DNA of 64,000 bases from Microbacterium sp. MF43 (GTDB taxonomy: Bacteria > Actinomycetota > Actinomycetes > Actinomycetales > Microbacteriaceae). Each line of letters starts with the position of its first letter. Position 1 is the first letter of the stretch. A program made the translations under genes and the position numbers. This document shows, in pieces, positions 31,165 to 39,256 of the stretch. The DNA lies in the NCBI RefSeq assembly GCF_012847295.1, contig NZ_JABBDY010000004.1, positions 310,001-374,000 on the forward strand. Direction: 5' to 3'. The notes beneath the pieces were generated by a model. It did no database searches and was not told the DNA's origin. It was given only the letters and a program-made list of their open reading frames with translations.

Positions 31165-31212
31165 AGGCCCTCGTTTTCGTGATTCGTCTGCCCGACGCGC
31201 CCAGAAAAGGAT

Positions 31213-31251
31213 GCGGGGTCGAAGCGTCCCCCCGGACCGCTCCGACCCCGC
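31213..31251 (-). terminator. Terminator of the amine permease gene
   Basis: Arms GCGGGGTCG and CGACCCCGC with an inner AGCG/CGCT stem form a long hairpin that begins about 12 nt past the permease stop. Confidence 0.7.
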
Positions 31252-31263
31252 GCTTACCCCTTG

Positions 31264-32799
31264 CTAGGGCTTGTCGCTGCCGAAGACCTCGGTCTCCATC
31301 GCGTCGTATCCTTCCGCCTGCGGGTCACGGTGCAGGCCGCCGGAGATCGCGTACTCCTCCTCGGGCGAGAGCACGAGGCGGTGCCGGAAGAAGAAGGCGA
31401 ACCCGAGAAGGATGATCACGTACACCACCGCGATGGCGACGATGGCCGGTCGCGCGGGTTCGTTGATGAAGAATCCGAAGAAGATGAGCACTGACACCGC
31501 GCCGGCGATGACGGCTCCGGGGATGCCCCACGGGCTGCGGTACGGCCGCTCGACGTTCGGGTACTTCCGTCGCAGGATCACGTACGACACCATCTGCAGC
31601 GCGTAGGCGATCACGGCTCCCCAGATCGCGATGTTGAGGACGATGGCGCCCGCCACGCCACCTGTGCCGCCGAGTGCGTCGACGAGGAGGAGTGCGACGA
31701 AGCCGATCACGGCGCCCACGACGAGTGCCACCCACGGCGTGGCCCGCTTTCCGGTCAGCGAAAGGAACCGGGGGTAGTAGCCGGCGCGGGAGAGCGAGTA
31801 CATGTTGCGGCCGTAGGCGAACATGATCCCCTGCAGCGACGCGAGGAGGCCGATGAGGGCGAACAGGGAGAGGACGGCGGCAAGCTCATCTCCGACGATC
31901 GCCCGGAAGCCGTCCAGCAGTGGTTCACCGGCAACACCGGTCGCTTCGGCTCCGACGACGCCCGTGTTGAGGAACAGGACGAGCAGGCCCGTGATGATGA
32001 GCGTCGTGCGAGCGATGAACCCGGCGCGCGGGATGTCGCGCTGCGGGTTGTGCGACTCCTCGGCGGCGAGCGGAAGCTCTTCGATTCCGAGGAAGAACCA
32101 CATCGCGTACGGGAGGGCGAACAGGATCGGGATCCAGCCGTGGGGCAGGAACGCCGTCTGGCCGGGGTCCGGCGGGATGTCGAAGAGCTTGTCCCAGCTG
32201 AACTGGCCCGAGAAGAGCGCCATCGCCGAGAAGACGAGGATGATGCCGATCGAGATGATCGACACCACGATCGCGAACTTGAACGAGATCGAGGCGCCCG
32301 CGGCGTTGAGCGCGATGAAGGCCGCGTACAGGATGATCCACCAGATCCAGGTGGGCATCGAGAAGTTGAGGAGCTCGCTCGTGATCGCATCGGCATAGGA
32401 CGCCGAGAAGTACACGATCACGGCCGTGGTCGCGACGTACTCGATCGTCTCTGCGAGGCCTGTGACCAGACCGCCCCACGGCCCCATCGCGGAGCGCGCG
32501 AACGAGTACGCACCCCCTGTGTGAGGCATGGCGGCCGCCATCTCGCCGATCGAGAAGATCATGCCGTAGTACATGACCACCAGGATCGCGAAGGCGATGA
32601 GCATGCCCCCGAAGCCTGCGAAGTCGATGCCGAAGTTCCAGCCGGAGAAGTCTCCGGAGATGACGGCGGCGACGGCTAGTCCCCACAGCCCCCACACGCC
32701 GGCTGATCGCTTCAGCGTCCGCTTCTGGAAGTAGTCCTGGCCAGCACGCGTATAGGTCGCCCCAGCAACCTTCGCGGAACCATCGCTCGACTGTGACAT
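31264..32799 (-). CDS. APC-family amine permease, ethanolamine-permease-like
   Basis: A 511-residue APC transporter with about 12 helices. GDFSGWNFGI near the first helix and the MPHTGGAYSFARSAMGPWGG segment match the EAT (ethanolamine) branch better than general amino-acid permeases. GGAGGATCG lies before the ATG at 32799. It is divergent from the ligase gene at 32965 and probably supplies the amine substrate to that pathway. Ethanolamine as substrate is an inference; putrescine or another amine is possible. Confidence 0.82.
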   Translation of the reverse strand: MSQSSDGSAKVAGATYTRAGQDYFQKRTLKRSAGVWGLWGLAVAAVISGDFSGWNFGIDFAGFGGMLIAFAILVVMYYGMIFSIGEMAAAMPHTGGAYSFARSAMGPWGGLVTGLAETIEYVATTAVIVYFSASYADAITSELLNFSMPTWIWWIILYAAFIALNAAGASISFKFAIVVSIISIGIILVFSAMALFSGQFSWDKLFDIPPDPGQTAFLPHGWIPILFALPYAMWFFLGIEELPLAAEESHNPQRDIPRAGFIARTTLIITGLLVLFLNTGVVGAEATGVAGEPLLDGFRAIVGDELAAVLSLFALIGLLASLQGIMFAYGRNMYSLSRAGYYPRFLSLTGKRATPWVALVVGAVIGFVALLLVDALGGTGGVAGAIVLNIAIWGAVIAYALQMVSYVILRRKYPNVERPYRSPWGIPGAVIAGAVSVLIFFGFFINEPARPAIVAIAVVYVIILLGFAFFFRHRLVLSPEEEYAISGGLHRDPQAEGYDAMETEVFGSDKP

Positions 32800-32964
32800 C
32801 GATCCTCCGTGCACTCGGGTTGGACGCAGGGGGTGCGTCTTGCGCTGATTGTGGCGCTTATTGGTGGGCTGTGTCTACCTTTGGGGAGGAAAATCTCGTT
32901 ACAGTGGACCGGAGCGCGGCCGAGCGGACCGCGCTCGCGACGCGTGAGACAGGAGGATGTGCGC

Positions 32965-34320
32965 ATGCCGGGGAATCTCACCGTTGCGGACCTCGACGCC
33001 GCGATCTCGGCGGGCGAGATCGACACCGTCATCGTCGCGTTCGCCGACGCGCAGGGAAGGCTCGTCGGCAAGCGCGTCTCGGCGCGGCTCTTCCAGGAGG
33101 AGGTGCTCGGCCACGGCGCAGAGGCGTGCAACTACCTCCTGTCGGTCGATGTCGACATGAACACCGTCGACGGCTACGCGATGTCGAGCTGGGAGACGGG
33201 CTACGGCGACATGATGCTGCTGCCCGACACTGCGACGCTCCGCCGCGTGCCGTGGCATCCGGGCAGCGCCCTCGTGATGGCCGACCTCGCGTGGGAAGGC
33301 GGCGACCCGGTGGTGCAGTCTCCCCGCGACATCCTCAAGACGCAGCGCCGGCGCCTCGCCGACCGGGGTCTCGTGGCCTACTCCGGCACCGAGCTCGAGT
33401 TCATCGTCTTCGATGATTCGTATCGGGATGCCTGGGCGAAGGGCTACCGCGACCTCACCCCGTCCACCGACTACAACGTCGACTACGACCTCCTCGCCTC
33501 GGGTCGGCTCGAACCCCTGCTGCGCGACATCCGTGTCAGCATGGACGGCGCGGGCCTCTACACCGAGGGCGTCAAGGGCGAGTGCAACCTGGGTCAGCAG
33601 GAGATCGCGTTCCGCTACGCCGAGGTGCTCGAGACCGCCGATCAGCACACGATCTACAAGAACGGCGCGAAGGCGATCGCCGACAGGCACGGCAAGGCCG
33701 TCACGTTCATGGCCAAGTTCAACGAGCGCGAGGGCAACAGCTGCCACATCCACCTGTCGCTGCGCACCGGGGCCGGCGAGCCGGTCATGGCCGGCGACGG
33801 GGACCACGGGTTCAGCCCCCTCATGGAGCACTGGATCGCGGGTATCCTCGCGACCCTCCGCGAGTTCACGCTGCTGTACGCGCCGACGATCAACGCCTAC
33901 AAGCGCTACGCGAAGGGCTCGTTCGCGCCGACCGGAGTCGCCTGGGGCGTCGACAACCGCACGTGTGCGCTGCGCGTGGTCGGTCACGGGTCCTCCCTCC
34001 GCGTCGAGAACCGGGTCCCCGGCGGGGACGTGAACCCGTACCTCGCGATCTCGGCGATCATCGCCGGCGGCCTGCACGGCATCGAGCACGAGCTGCCGCT
34101 GCCGGAGGCCTTGACGGGCAATGCGTACGCGGCGGGCGTCGACCACCTGCCGACGACGCTCCGAGAGGCCGCCCAGCTCTTCGACCAGTCCGCGATCGCC
34201 CGTTCGGCCTTCGGTGACGACATGGTCGATCACTATCTGAATCAGGCGCGCGTCGAGGTCGAGGCCTTCGACGCCGCCGTCACCGACTGGGAGAGGGTGC
34301 GTGGTTTTGAGCGCCTCTGA
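32965..34320 (+). CDS. Glutamine synthetase-like gamma-glutamyl-amine ligase (PuuA/GlnA4-like)
   Basis: A 451-residue GS-fold enzyme that probably joins glutamate to an amine with ATP. GS motifs are present: GTELEFIVF (first Mg site), FNEREGNSCHIHLSL, NAYKRYAKGSFAPTG and VENRVPGGDVNPYLAISA. It lacks the adenylylation loop of GlnA. Its neighbours (amine permease, GGH hydrolase, aldehyde dehydrogenase) show it is a catabolic paralogue. AGGAGG lies 8 nt before the ATG at 32965. Substrate could be ethanolamine, putrescine or another amine. Confidence 0.88.
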   Translation: MPGNLTVADLDAAISAGEIDTVIVAFADAQGRLVGKRVSARLFQEEVLGHGAEACNYLLSVDVDMNTVDGYAMSSWETGYGDMMLLPDTATLRRVPWHPGSALVMADLAWEGGDPVVQSPRDILKTQRRRLADRGLVAYSGTELEFIVFDDSYRDAWAKGYRDLTPSTDYNVDYDLLASGRLEPLLRDIRVSMDGAGLYTEGVKGECNLGQQEIAFRYAEVLETADQHTIYKNGAKAIADRHGKAVTFMAKFNEREGNSCHIHLSLRTGAGEPVMAGDGDHGFSPLMEHWIAGILATLREFTLLYAPTINAYKRYAKGSFAPTGVAWGVDNRTCALRVVGHGSSLRVENRVPGGDVNPYLAISAIIAGGLHGIEHELPLPEALTGNAYAAGVDHLPTTLREAAQLFDQSAIARSAFGDDMVDHYLNQARVEVEAFDAAVTDWERVRGFERL

Positions 34321-35095
34321 TCTCGATACACCGCCCGCAGCGGCACACGATCTCCGGAAGCGGCCGGTGATCGGCCTCACCACCTACCTCGAGCAGGCGA
34401 AGCAGGGTGTGTGGGACGTGCGCGCGGCGTTCCTGCCGCAGCAGTACTTCGACGCCGTGACCGCCTCGGGCGGGATCGCCGTGCTGCTGCCGCCGCAGCC
34501 GGATCCGGATGCCGCGGCCCCGGCCGTGCTCGAGGGACTCGACGGCCTCATCCTGACCGGCGGACTGGACGTCCAGCCCGAGCTGTACGGCGCGCCGAGG
34601 CATCCGCTCACCGACCCGGCCCGGCCCGACCGCGACGCATGGGAACTCGCCCTCTTCCGCGGTGCGGAAGAGAGACGGATGCCTGTGCTCGCGATCTGCC
34701 GGGGCCTGCAGCTCGTCAACGTGGCCAGGGGAGGCACGCTGCACCAGCACCTCCCCGATGCACTCGGCACCGAGCGGTACCGTGTCGGCGGCGGAGTCTT
34801 CGCCACGAACGAAGTCGTCGTCGACGAAGGCTCCCGTCTCGCGGGCCTCGTCGGAGCCGGCCCGCTCGAGGTGCACAGCTACCATCACCAGGGCGTCGAC
34901 CGTCTCGGCGAGGGGCTGGTTGTGAGCGCCCGCACCGACGACGGGCTCGTGCAGGCGTTCGAGTCCGAAGGCGAGCAGTACCTCGTGGGCGTGCAATGGC
35001 ACCCCGAGGAGAACGCCGAGGACCGGCGGCTGTTCGCGGGCCTCGTCGGCGAAGCTGCGCAGTACCGCTCGACGACCGGGACGGTGCGCGCATGA
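34301..35095 (+). CDS. Gamma-glutamyl hydrolase, class I amidotransferase-like (PuuD-like)
   Basis: A 264-residue peptidase C26 protein that would release glutamate from the gamma-glutamyl intermediate. Nucleophile Cys lies in VLAICRGLQLVN, and the His-Glu pair in GVQWHPEE. The GTG at 34301 overlaps the ligase gene by 20 nt; a TTG at 34307 is an alternative. Downstream it overlaps the aldehyde dehydrogenase by 4 nt. Confidence 0.88.
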   Translation: MVLSASDLDTPPAAAHDLRKRPVIGLTTYLEQAKQGVWDVRAAFLPQQYFDAVTASGGIAVLLPPQPDPDAAAPAVLEGLDGLILTGGLDVQPELYGAPRHPLTDPARPDRDAWELALFRGAEERRMPVLAICRGLQLVNVARGGTLHQHLPDALGTERYRVGGGVFATNEVVVDEGSRLAGLVGAGPLEVHSYHHQGVDRLGEGLVVSARTDDGLVQAFESEGEQYLVGVQWHPEENAEDRRLFAGLVGEAAQYRSTTGTVRA

Positions 35096-36456
35096 GCGGG
35101 ACGTTCACGCTGATCAACCCGGCGACGGCGGAGCCGATCCGCGAGGTCGCCCGCGCCTCGGTGGAAGAGGTCGACGCGGTCATCGCGCGGGCGAAGCACA
35201 TTCAGCGGGCCTGGGCCGGCATCACGCCCCTCGTGCGAGCCGACGCCCTCCGCCGATTCGCCCGCGTCGTCGAGGACCACATCGAGGAGCTCGCGCAGCT
35301 CGAGGTGCGCAATTCGGGGCATCCGATCGAGTCCGCGCGTTGGGAGGCGTCGCACGTCGCGCAGGTGCTCAACTACTACGCGGGAGCGCCCGAGCGGCTG
35401 AGCGGTCGGCAGATCCCCGTCGGGGGCGGGCTGGATGTCACGTTCCACGAGCCCTACGGGGTGGTGGGCGTCATCGTGCCGTGGAACTTCCCGATGACGA
35501 TCGCGTCGTGGGGATTCGCTCCGGCGCTCGCCGCGGGCAACGCGGTCGTCCTCAAGCCCGCAGAGCTCACGCCGCTGACCGCGATCCGCCTGGGCGAGCT
35601 CGCCCTCGAGGCGGGCCTCCCCGAGGGCCTGTTCGCGGTCGTGACCGGGTCGGGGTCGGTCGTCGGCCAGCGGTTCGTCGAGCACCCCGACGTGCGCAAG
35701 GTCGTCTTCACGGGATCGACCGAGGTCGGCGTCGAGGTCGCCGCGGGCTGCGCGCGCGGCCTGAAGCCGGTCACGCTCGAACTCGGCGGCAAGAGCGCCA
35801 ACATCGTGTTCGACGACGCGAACCTCGAGCTGGCCGCCGAACTCGCGCCGAGCGCCGTCTTCGACAACGCCGGGCAGGACTGCTGCGCCCGAAGCCGCAT
35901 CCTCGTGCAGAGGTCCGTGTACGACCGGTTCCTCGAACTGCTCGAGCCCGCGGTGCATGGCTGGAAGGTCGGCGACCCGAACCTCGAGTCCACGCAGATG
36001 GGTCCGCTGATCTCGGCGTCGCACCGTGACACCGTCTCGGGCTTCCTCGAGGGCGCGAACGTCGCATTCCGCGGCTCGGCGCCGGACGGCGACGGGTTCT
36101 GGTTCGCGCCGACCGTCGTGCTGGCCGACCGCGCCGACCGCATCGCGAAGGAGGAGGTGTTCGGACCGGTCGTCGCCGTGCTGCCGTTCGAGGACGAGGC
36201 CGACGGCATCCGTCTCGCGAACGACACCATCTACGGTCTCGCCGGATCGATCTGGACCGAGAACCTCGGCCGCGCCGTCCGCGTGGCACAGAGGGTGAAG
36301 AGCGGCGTGCTGTCGGTCAACTCGCACGCGTCGGTGCGCTACTGGACCCCGTTCGGCGGCATGAAGGCCTCGGGCCTCGGCCGGGAACTGGGTCCCGACG
36401 CCGCCGAGCACTTCACCGAGACGAAGAACGTCTATTTCGCGACGGATGCCTCATGA
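35092..36456 (+). CDS. Aldehyde dehydrogenase of the gamma-glutamyl amine pathway
   Basis: A 454-residue NAD(P)-dependent aldehyde dehydrogenase. The oxyanion Asn is in VPWNFP, the general base in LELGGKSANIV, the catalytic Cys in NAGQDCCARSR, and the cofactor turn in FTGSTEVG. It would oxidise a gamma-glutamyl aldehyde to the acid, as PuuC does. The ATG overlaps the hydrolase stop by 4 nt. Confidence 0.9.
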   Translation: MSGTFTLINPATAEPIREVARASVEEVDAVIARAKHIQRAWAGITPLVRADALRRFARVVEDHIEELAQLEVRNSGHPIESARWEASHVAQVLNYYAGAPERLSGRQIPVGGGLDVTFHEPYGVVGVIVPWNFPMTIASWGFAPALAAGNAVVLKPAELTPLTAIRLGELALEAGLPEGLFAVVTGSGSVVGQRFVEHPDVRKVVFTGSTEVGVEVAAGCARGLKPVTLELGGKSANIVFDDANLELAAELAPSAVFDNAGQDCCARSRILVQRSVYDRFLELLEPAVHGWKVGDPNLESTQMGPLISASHRDTVSGFLEGANVAFRGSAPDGDGFWFAPTVVLADRADRIAKEEVFGPVVAVLPFEDEADGIRLANDTIYGLAGSIWTENLGRAVRVAQRVKSGVLSVNSHASVRYWTPFGGMKASGLGRELGPDAAEHFTETKNVYFATDAS

Positions 36457-36469
36457 CCGCGGCACGGAT

Positions 36470-36541
36470 GTCCCGAAGCCTCCCGCTTCGGCCGCCGGTA
36501 AGCGGCGAACTTCGGGACACGGGGCGAAAACTTCGGGACAC
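36470..36541. promoter_or_regulatory. Three CTTCGGGAC sites: one inverted, two phased
   Basis: GTCCCGAAG (36470-36478) is the inverse of two direct copies of AACTTCGGGACAC at 36508-36520 and 36529-36541. The direct copies are 21 bp apart, two helical turns. They fill the only real gap in the operon, ahead of the SDR and FadR-type regulator genes. Confidence 0.5.
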
Positions 36542-36562
36542 GCCTGGGAAGGGAAGCACGAC

Positions 36563-37336
36563 ATGGATCTGACGCAGCGCCTAGGGGGCAGGGTCGCCAT
36601 CATCACCGGCGGCGCGTCCGGCATCGGACTCGCGACCGCGCGCCGGTTCGCCGCCGAGGGCGCTCGGGTCGTGATCGCCGACCTCGACGCCCCGAGCGGA
36701 GAGGCCGCCGCCGCGGAAGTCGGGGGTGTCTACCGGCAGGTGAACGTGGCGGACGAGGCATCCGTCGACGCGCTCTTCGATGGCGTCGCGGCCGAGTTCG
36801 GAAGCGTCGACATCGCGTTCAACAACGCCGGCATCTCTCCCGCCGACGACGACTCGATCGAGACGACCGAGCTTCCGGCGTGGGACCGCGTGCAGGACGT
36901 CAACCTCAAGAGCGTCTACCTCTGCTCCCGCGCCGCGCTGCGGCACATGGTGCCGGCGCGAAAGGGCTCGATCATCAACACGGCCTCGTTCGTGGCGCTG
37001 CTGGGGTCTGCGACCTCGCAGATCTCGTACACCGCGTCGAAGGGCGGCGTGCTGGCGATGACCCGCGAACTCGGCGTGCAGTTCGCGCGGCAGGGCATCC
37101 GCGTGAACGCGCTCTGCCCCGGTCCGGTGAACACGCCGCTCCTGCAGGAGCTCTTCGCCAAGGACCCCGAACGGGCACAGCGGCGTCTCGTGCACGTCCC
37201 GATGGGCCGGTTCGCCGAGCCCGAGGAGATGGCCGCCGCCGTCGCCTTCCTCGCCTCGGACGACGCGTCCTTCATCACCGCCACGGCCTTCGTCGTCGAC
37301 GGCGGCATCACCAACGCCTACGTCACGCCGCTGTGA
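36563..37336 (+). CDS. Short-chain dehydrogenase/reductase
   Basis: A 257-residue classical SDR. The NAD(P) motif is TGGASGIGLATA, followed by NNAG, the catalytic Ser region, YTASKGG (Tyr-Lys) and the C-terminal VVDGGITN. GGGAAGGGAAG precedes the ATG at 36563. In this operon it could oxidise the alcohol of a gamma-glutamylated amino alcohol, a step that would replace the PuuB oxidase missing here. That role is an inference. Confidence 0.9.
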   Translation: MDLTQRLGGRVAIITGGASGIGLATARRFAAEGARVVIADLDAPSGEAAAAEVGGVYRQVNVADEASVDALFDGVAAEFGSVDIAFNNAGISPADDDSIETTELPAWDRVQDVNLKSVYLCSRAALRHMVPARKGSIINTASFVALLGSATSQISYTASKGGVLAMTRELGVQFARQGIRVNALCPGPVNTPLLQELFAKDPERAQRRLVHVPMGRFAEPEEMAAAVAFLASDDASFITATAFVVDGGITNAYVTPL

Positions 37337-37338
37337 CC

Positions 37339-38055
37339 ATGACCGAGACGCCGCTGCGCGAGGTGCGACGGGCCGTGTACCGGCCCGTCCGCGAAGGCAA
37401 CGCCCTCGAAGACACCGTCGCCCGCCTCGTGCAGACGATCCGTCTCGGTGTCGTCGCGCCGGGGGAGTCGCTGCCGCCCGAGCGCGAGCTCGCCGCCCGG
37501 TATGCCGTGAGCCGCGACACCGTGCGCGAGGCCATCCGCGAGCTCGCCGACACCGGATACCTCGTGCGCCGCCGCGGCCGGTACGGCGGGACGTTCGTCG
37601 CCGACCCGCTGCCGCAGCCGCCGCATCCGGGAACCGTCGATCCCGCCGAACTCGACGACGTGCTGGGGCTCCGCCGGGTTCTCGAGGCCGGCGCGGCGAG
37701 GGCCGCCGCCTCGCGCACGCTCGACGCCGCCCAGCGCGATGAGCTGTGGGCGCGGTACGAGGCGGTCGCCGAGGCATCCGAACCCGACTACCGCCGCCTC
37801 GACACGCTGCTGCACCTCGCCATCGCCGAGGTCGCCGGCATCCCCTCGCTCGTGGCGCTCGCCGCCGAGAACCGCGCGCAGGTCAACGCCTGGCTCGACA
37901 CCTTCCCTCTGCTGCCGCGGAACATCGAGCACTCCAACGCCCAGCACGAGAGCATCGTCACCGCGATCCTGGCCGGGCGAGCGGATGCCGCAGAGGCCGC
38001 GACCCTCGATCACCTGGCCGGCTCCGAGGCGCTGTTGCGGGGCTTCCTCGCCTGA
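37339..38055 (+). CDS. FadR-type GntR transcriptional regulator
   Basis: A 238-residue regulator. The winged HTH is at about residues 20-85 (LPPERELAARYAVSRDTVREAIREL and the GGTFV wing), followed by a helical FCD ligand-binding domain with metal-binding His residues (LLHLAIAE, SNAQHESIV). The GTG at 37333 would overlap the SDR stop by 4 nt and is an alternative start. It is the likely regulator of the amine cluster, perhaps through the CTTCGGGAC sites. Confidence 0.9.
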   Translation: MTETPLREVRRAVYRPVREGNALEDTVARLVQTIRLGVVAPGESLPPERELAARYAVSRDTVREAIRELADTGYLVRRRGRYGGTFVADPLPQPPHPGTVDPAELDDVLGLRRVLEAGAARAAASRTLDAAQRDELWARYEAVAEASEPDYRRLDTLLHLAIAEVAGIPSLVALAAENRAQVNAWLDTFPLLPRNIEHSNAQHESIVTAILAGRADAAEAATLDHLAGSEALLRGFLA

Positions 38056-38084
38056 CGCGGGGCGCGGAGCGGGGGGCTCCTGCT

Positions 38085-38149
38085 TTGACAACCGAAAGGG
38101 CATTAGATAACGTCTTTTCGATATAATCCCTCGACTGATCGGAGCCCGG
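38085..38149 (+). promoter_or_regulatory. AT-rich promoter region of the enolase-superfamily gene
   Basis: TTGACA (38085-38090) and TATAAT (38122-38127) are both perfect hexamers, but 31 nt apart, so they do not form one standard promoter. TAGATA at 38104 is another possible -10. The AT content is unusual for this genome and marks a regulatory region. Confidence 0.4.
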
Positions 38150-39229
38150 GTGCGCATCGTCGCTGTGGACGTGGAGCTCGTGGACGTGCCGGCCCAGCCG
38201 ATCTACAGCTGGCGACAGGGGCTACCGGGGTCGGAGGGCGCCTCGGTCGGCGCATGGATCGCCATTCGCACCGACGCCGGAATCGATGGATTCGGGTTCT
38301 GCCACCGGGGCGTGATCTTTCAGGACATCGTCGAGCGCCGTCTGCGGAACGAACTGATCGGCGCGGATCCCCTGGACCGCGAACTCCTCTGGCATCGCCT
38401 ATGGGAACTGGATCGTATCGAGTACTTCCCCGTCTACATCGCCGGGGTGATCGATGTCGCACTGTGGGACGTGGCCGGCAAAGCCGCCCGGATGCCGGTG
38501 CATCAGCTCATCGGCTCGTACCGCGACTCGATTCCGGCGTACGCGTCGACAGCTACGTTCGGGAGCATCGAGGAATATCTCGACGTCGCGGACCAGTGCC
38601 TGGAGGCGGGCTTCTCGGCCATCAAGCTTCACGCATGGGGAGATGCGCGCAAGGATGCGCGCCTCAGCGAGGCCCTGCGCGAGCATGTCGGCGACGAGGT
38701 CCCGCTCATGTACGACGGGTCGGGCGGCTTCGACCTCCTCGATGCCATCTACCTCGGTAACGCACTCGATGCCGCCGGCTACCTCTGGTACGAGGAGCCC
38801 ATGCGCGAGTACAGCGTGTCCGCCTACCGGCAGCTCGGCGAGCGGGTCGACATCCCGCTGCTGGTAGGCGAGGTTTCACCCGGCGCCCACATGAACACCG
38901 GCGATTACGTCGCGACCGGAGTGGCCGCGGCCGTGCGTACCGGAGCCACGCTTCGCGGAGGGATCACCGGCTCTCTCCGCATCGCCCATCTCGCCGACTC
39001 GTACCTTCTGCGGGCCGAGGTGCACGGCGGTGGTCTGCCGAACACCCACCTCTGCATGGCGATCGGCAGCAACACGTTCTATGAATCGCTGATCTACTCC
39101 AACCCCGTCGTTCGACCCGCCGAGGTCGGTGCTGACGGCCTCGTGCGCGCCATCGACCGGCCCGGGATCGGTTGGGACTTCGACAGCGCCACGGCGCCGT
39201 CGACGTCGTTCGTCAACGCGAGTCGCTGA
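38150..39229 (+). CDS. Enolase-superfamily (mandelate racemase/muconate lactonizing type) dehydratase
   Basis: A 359-residue protein, likely an aldonate dehydratase. The capping domain fills about 1-125. In the barrel, KLH (in AIKLHAWGD), the metal ligands Asp (MYDGSGG), Glu (WYEEP) and Glu (LVGEV), and His (AEVHGGG) can be read. The Asp normally paired with that His seems replaced: VRTGATLRGGITG has Gly where DgoD-like enzymes have Asp. GTG start at 38150 with GGAG upstream. The context suggests a sugar acid such as an arabinonate, xylonate or galactonate. Confidence 0.82.
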   Translation: MRIVAVDVELVDVPAQPIYSWRQGLPGSEGASVGAWIAIRTDAGIDGFGFCHRGVIFQDIVERRLRNELIGADPLDRELLWHRLWELDRIEYFPVYIAGVIDVALWDVAGKAARMPVHQLIGSYRDSIPAYASTATFGSIEEYLDVADQCLEAGFSAIKLHAWGDARKDARLSEALREHVGDEVPLMYDGSGGFDLLDAIYLGNALDAAGYLWYEEPMREYSVSAYRQLGERVDIPLLVGEVSPGAHMNTGDYVATGVAAAVRTGATLRGGITGSLRIAHLADSYLLRAEVHGGGLPNTHLCMAIGSNTFYESLIYSNPVVRPAEVGADGLVRAIDRPGIGWDFDSATAPSTSFVNASR

Positions 39230-39256
39230 TCTCGCGCCGCGGCTCGCTCGTGGAGA

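Larger units (their letters stand above)
30957..31212. other. Non-coding region with several hairpins
   Basis: No credible gene. It holds two tandem hairpins with the same loop (31013-31056), a CCAC-TTCG-GTGG hairpin (31096-31107) and the palindrome at 31145-31164. All of these carry the GGGGACA or TGTCCCC word. Confidence 0.5.

Noticed and set aside
31086-31415. Possible small gene in the gap downstream of the permease
   Set aside because: No ribosome site, the frame runs into the permease antisense, and the region is dominated by hairpins and palindromes.
32965-35095. A standard putrescine (Puu) pathway
   Set aside because: The ligase and hydrolase fit, but no PuuB-type FAD oxidase is present and the permease looks ethanolamine-type.
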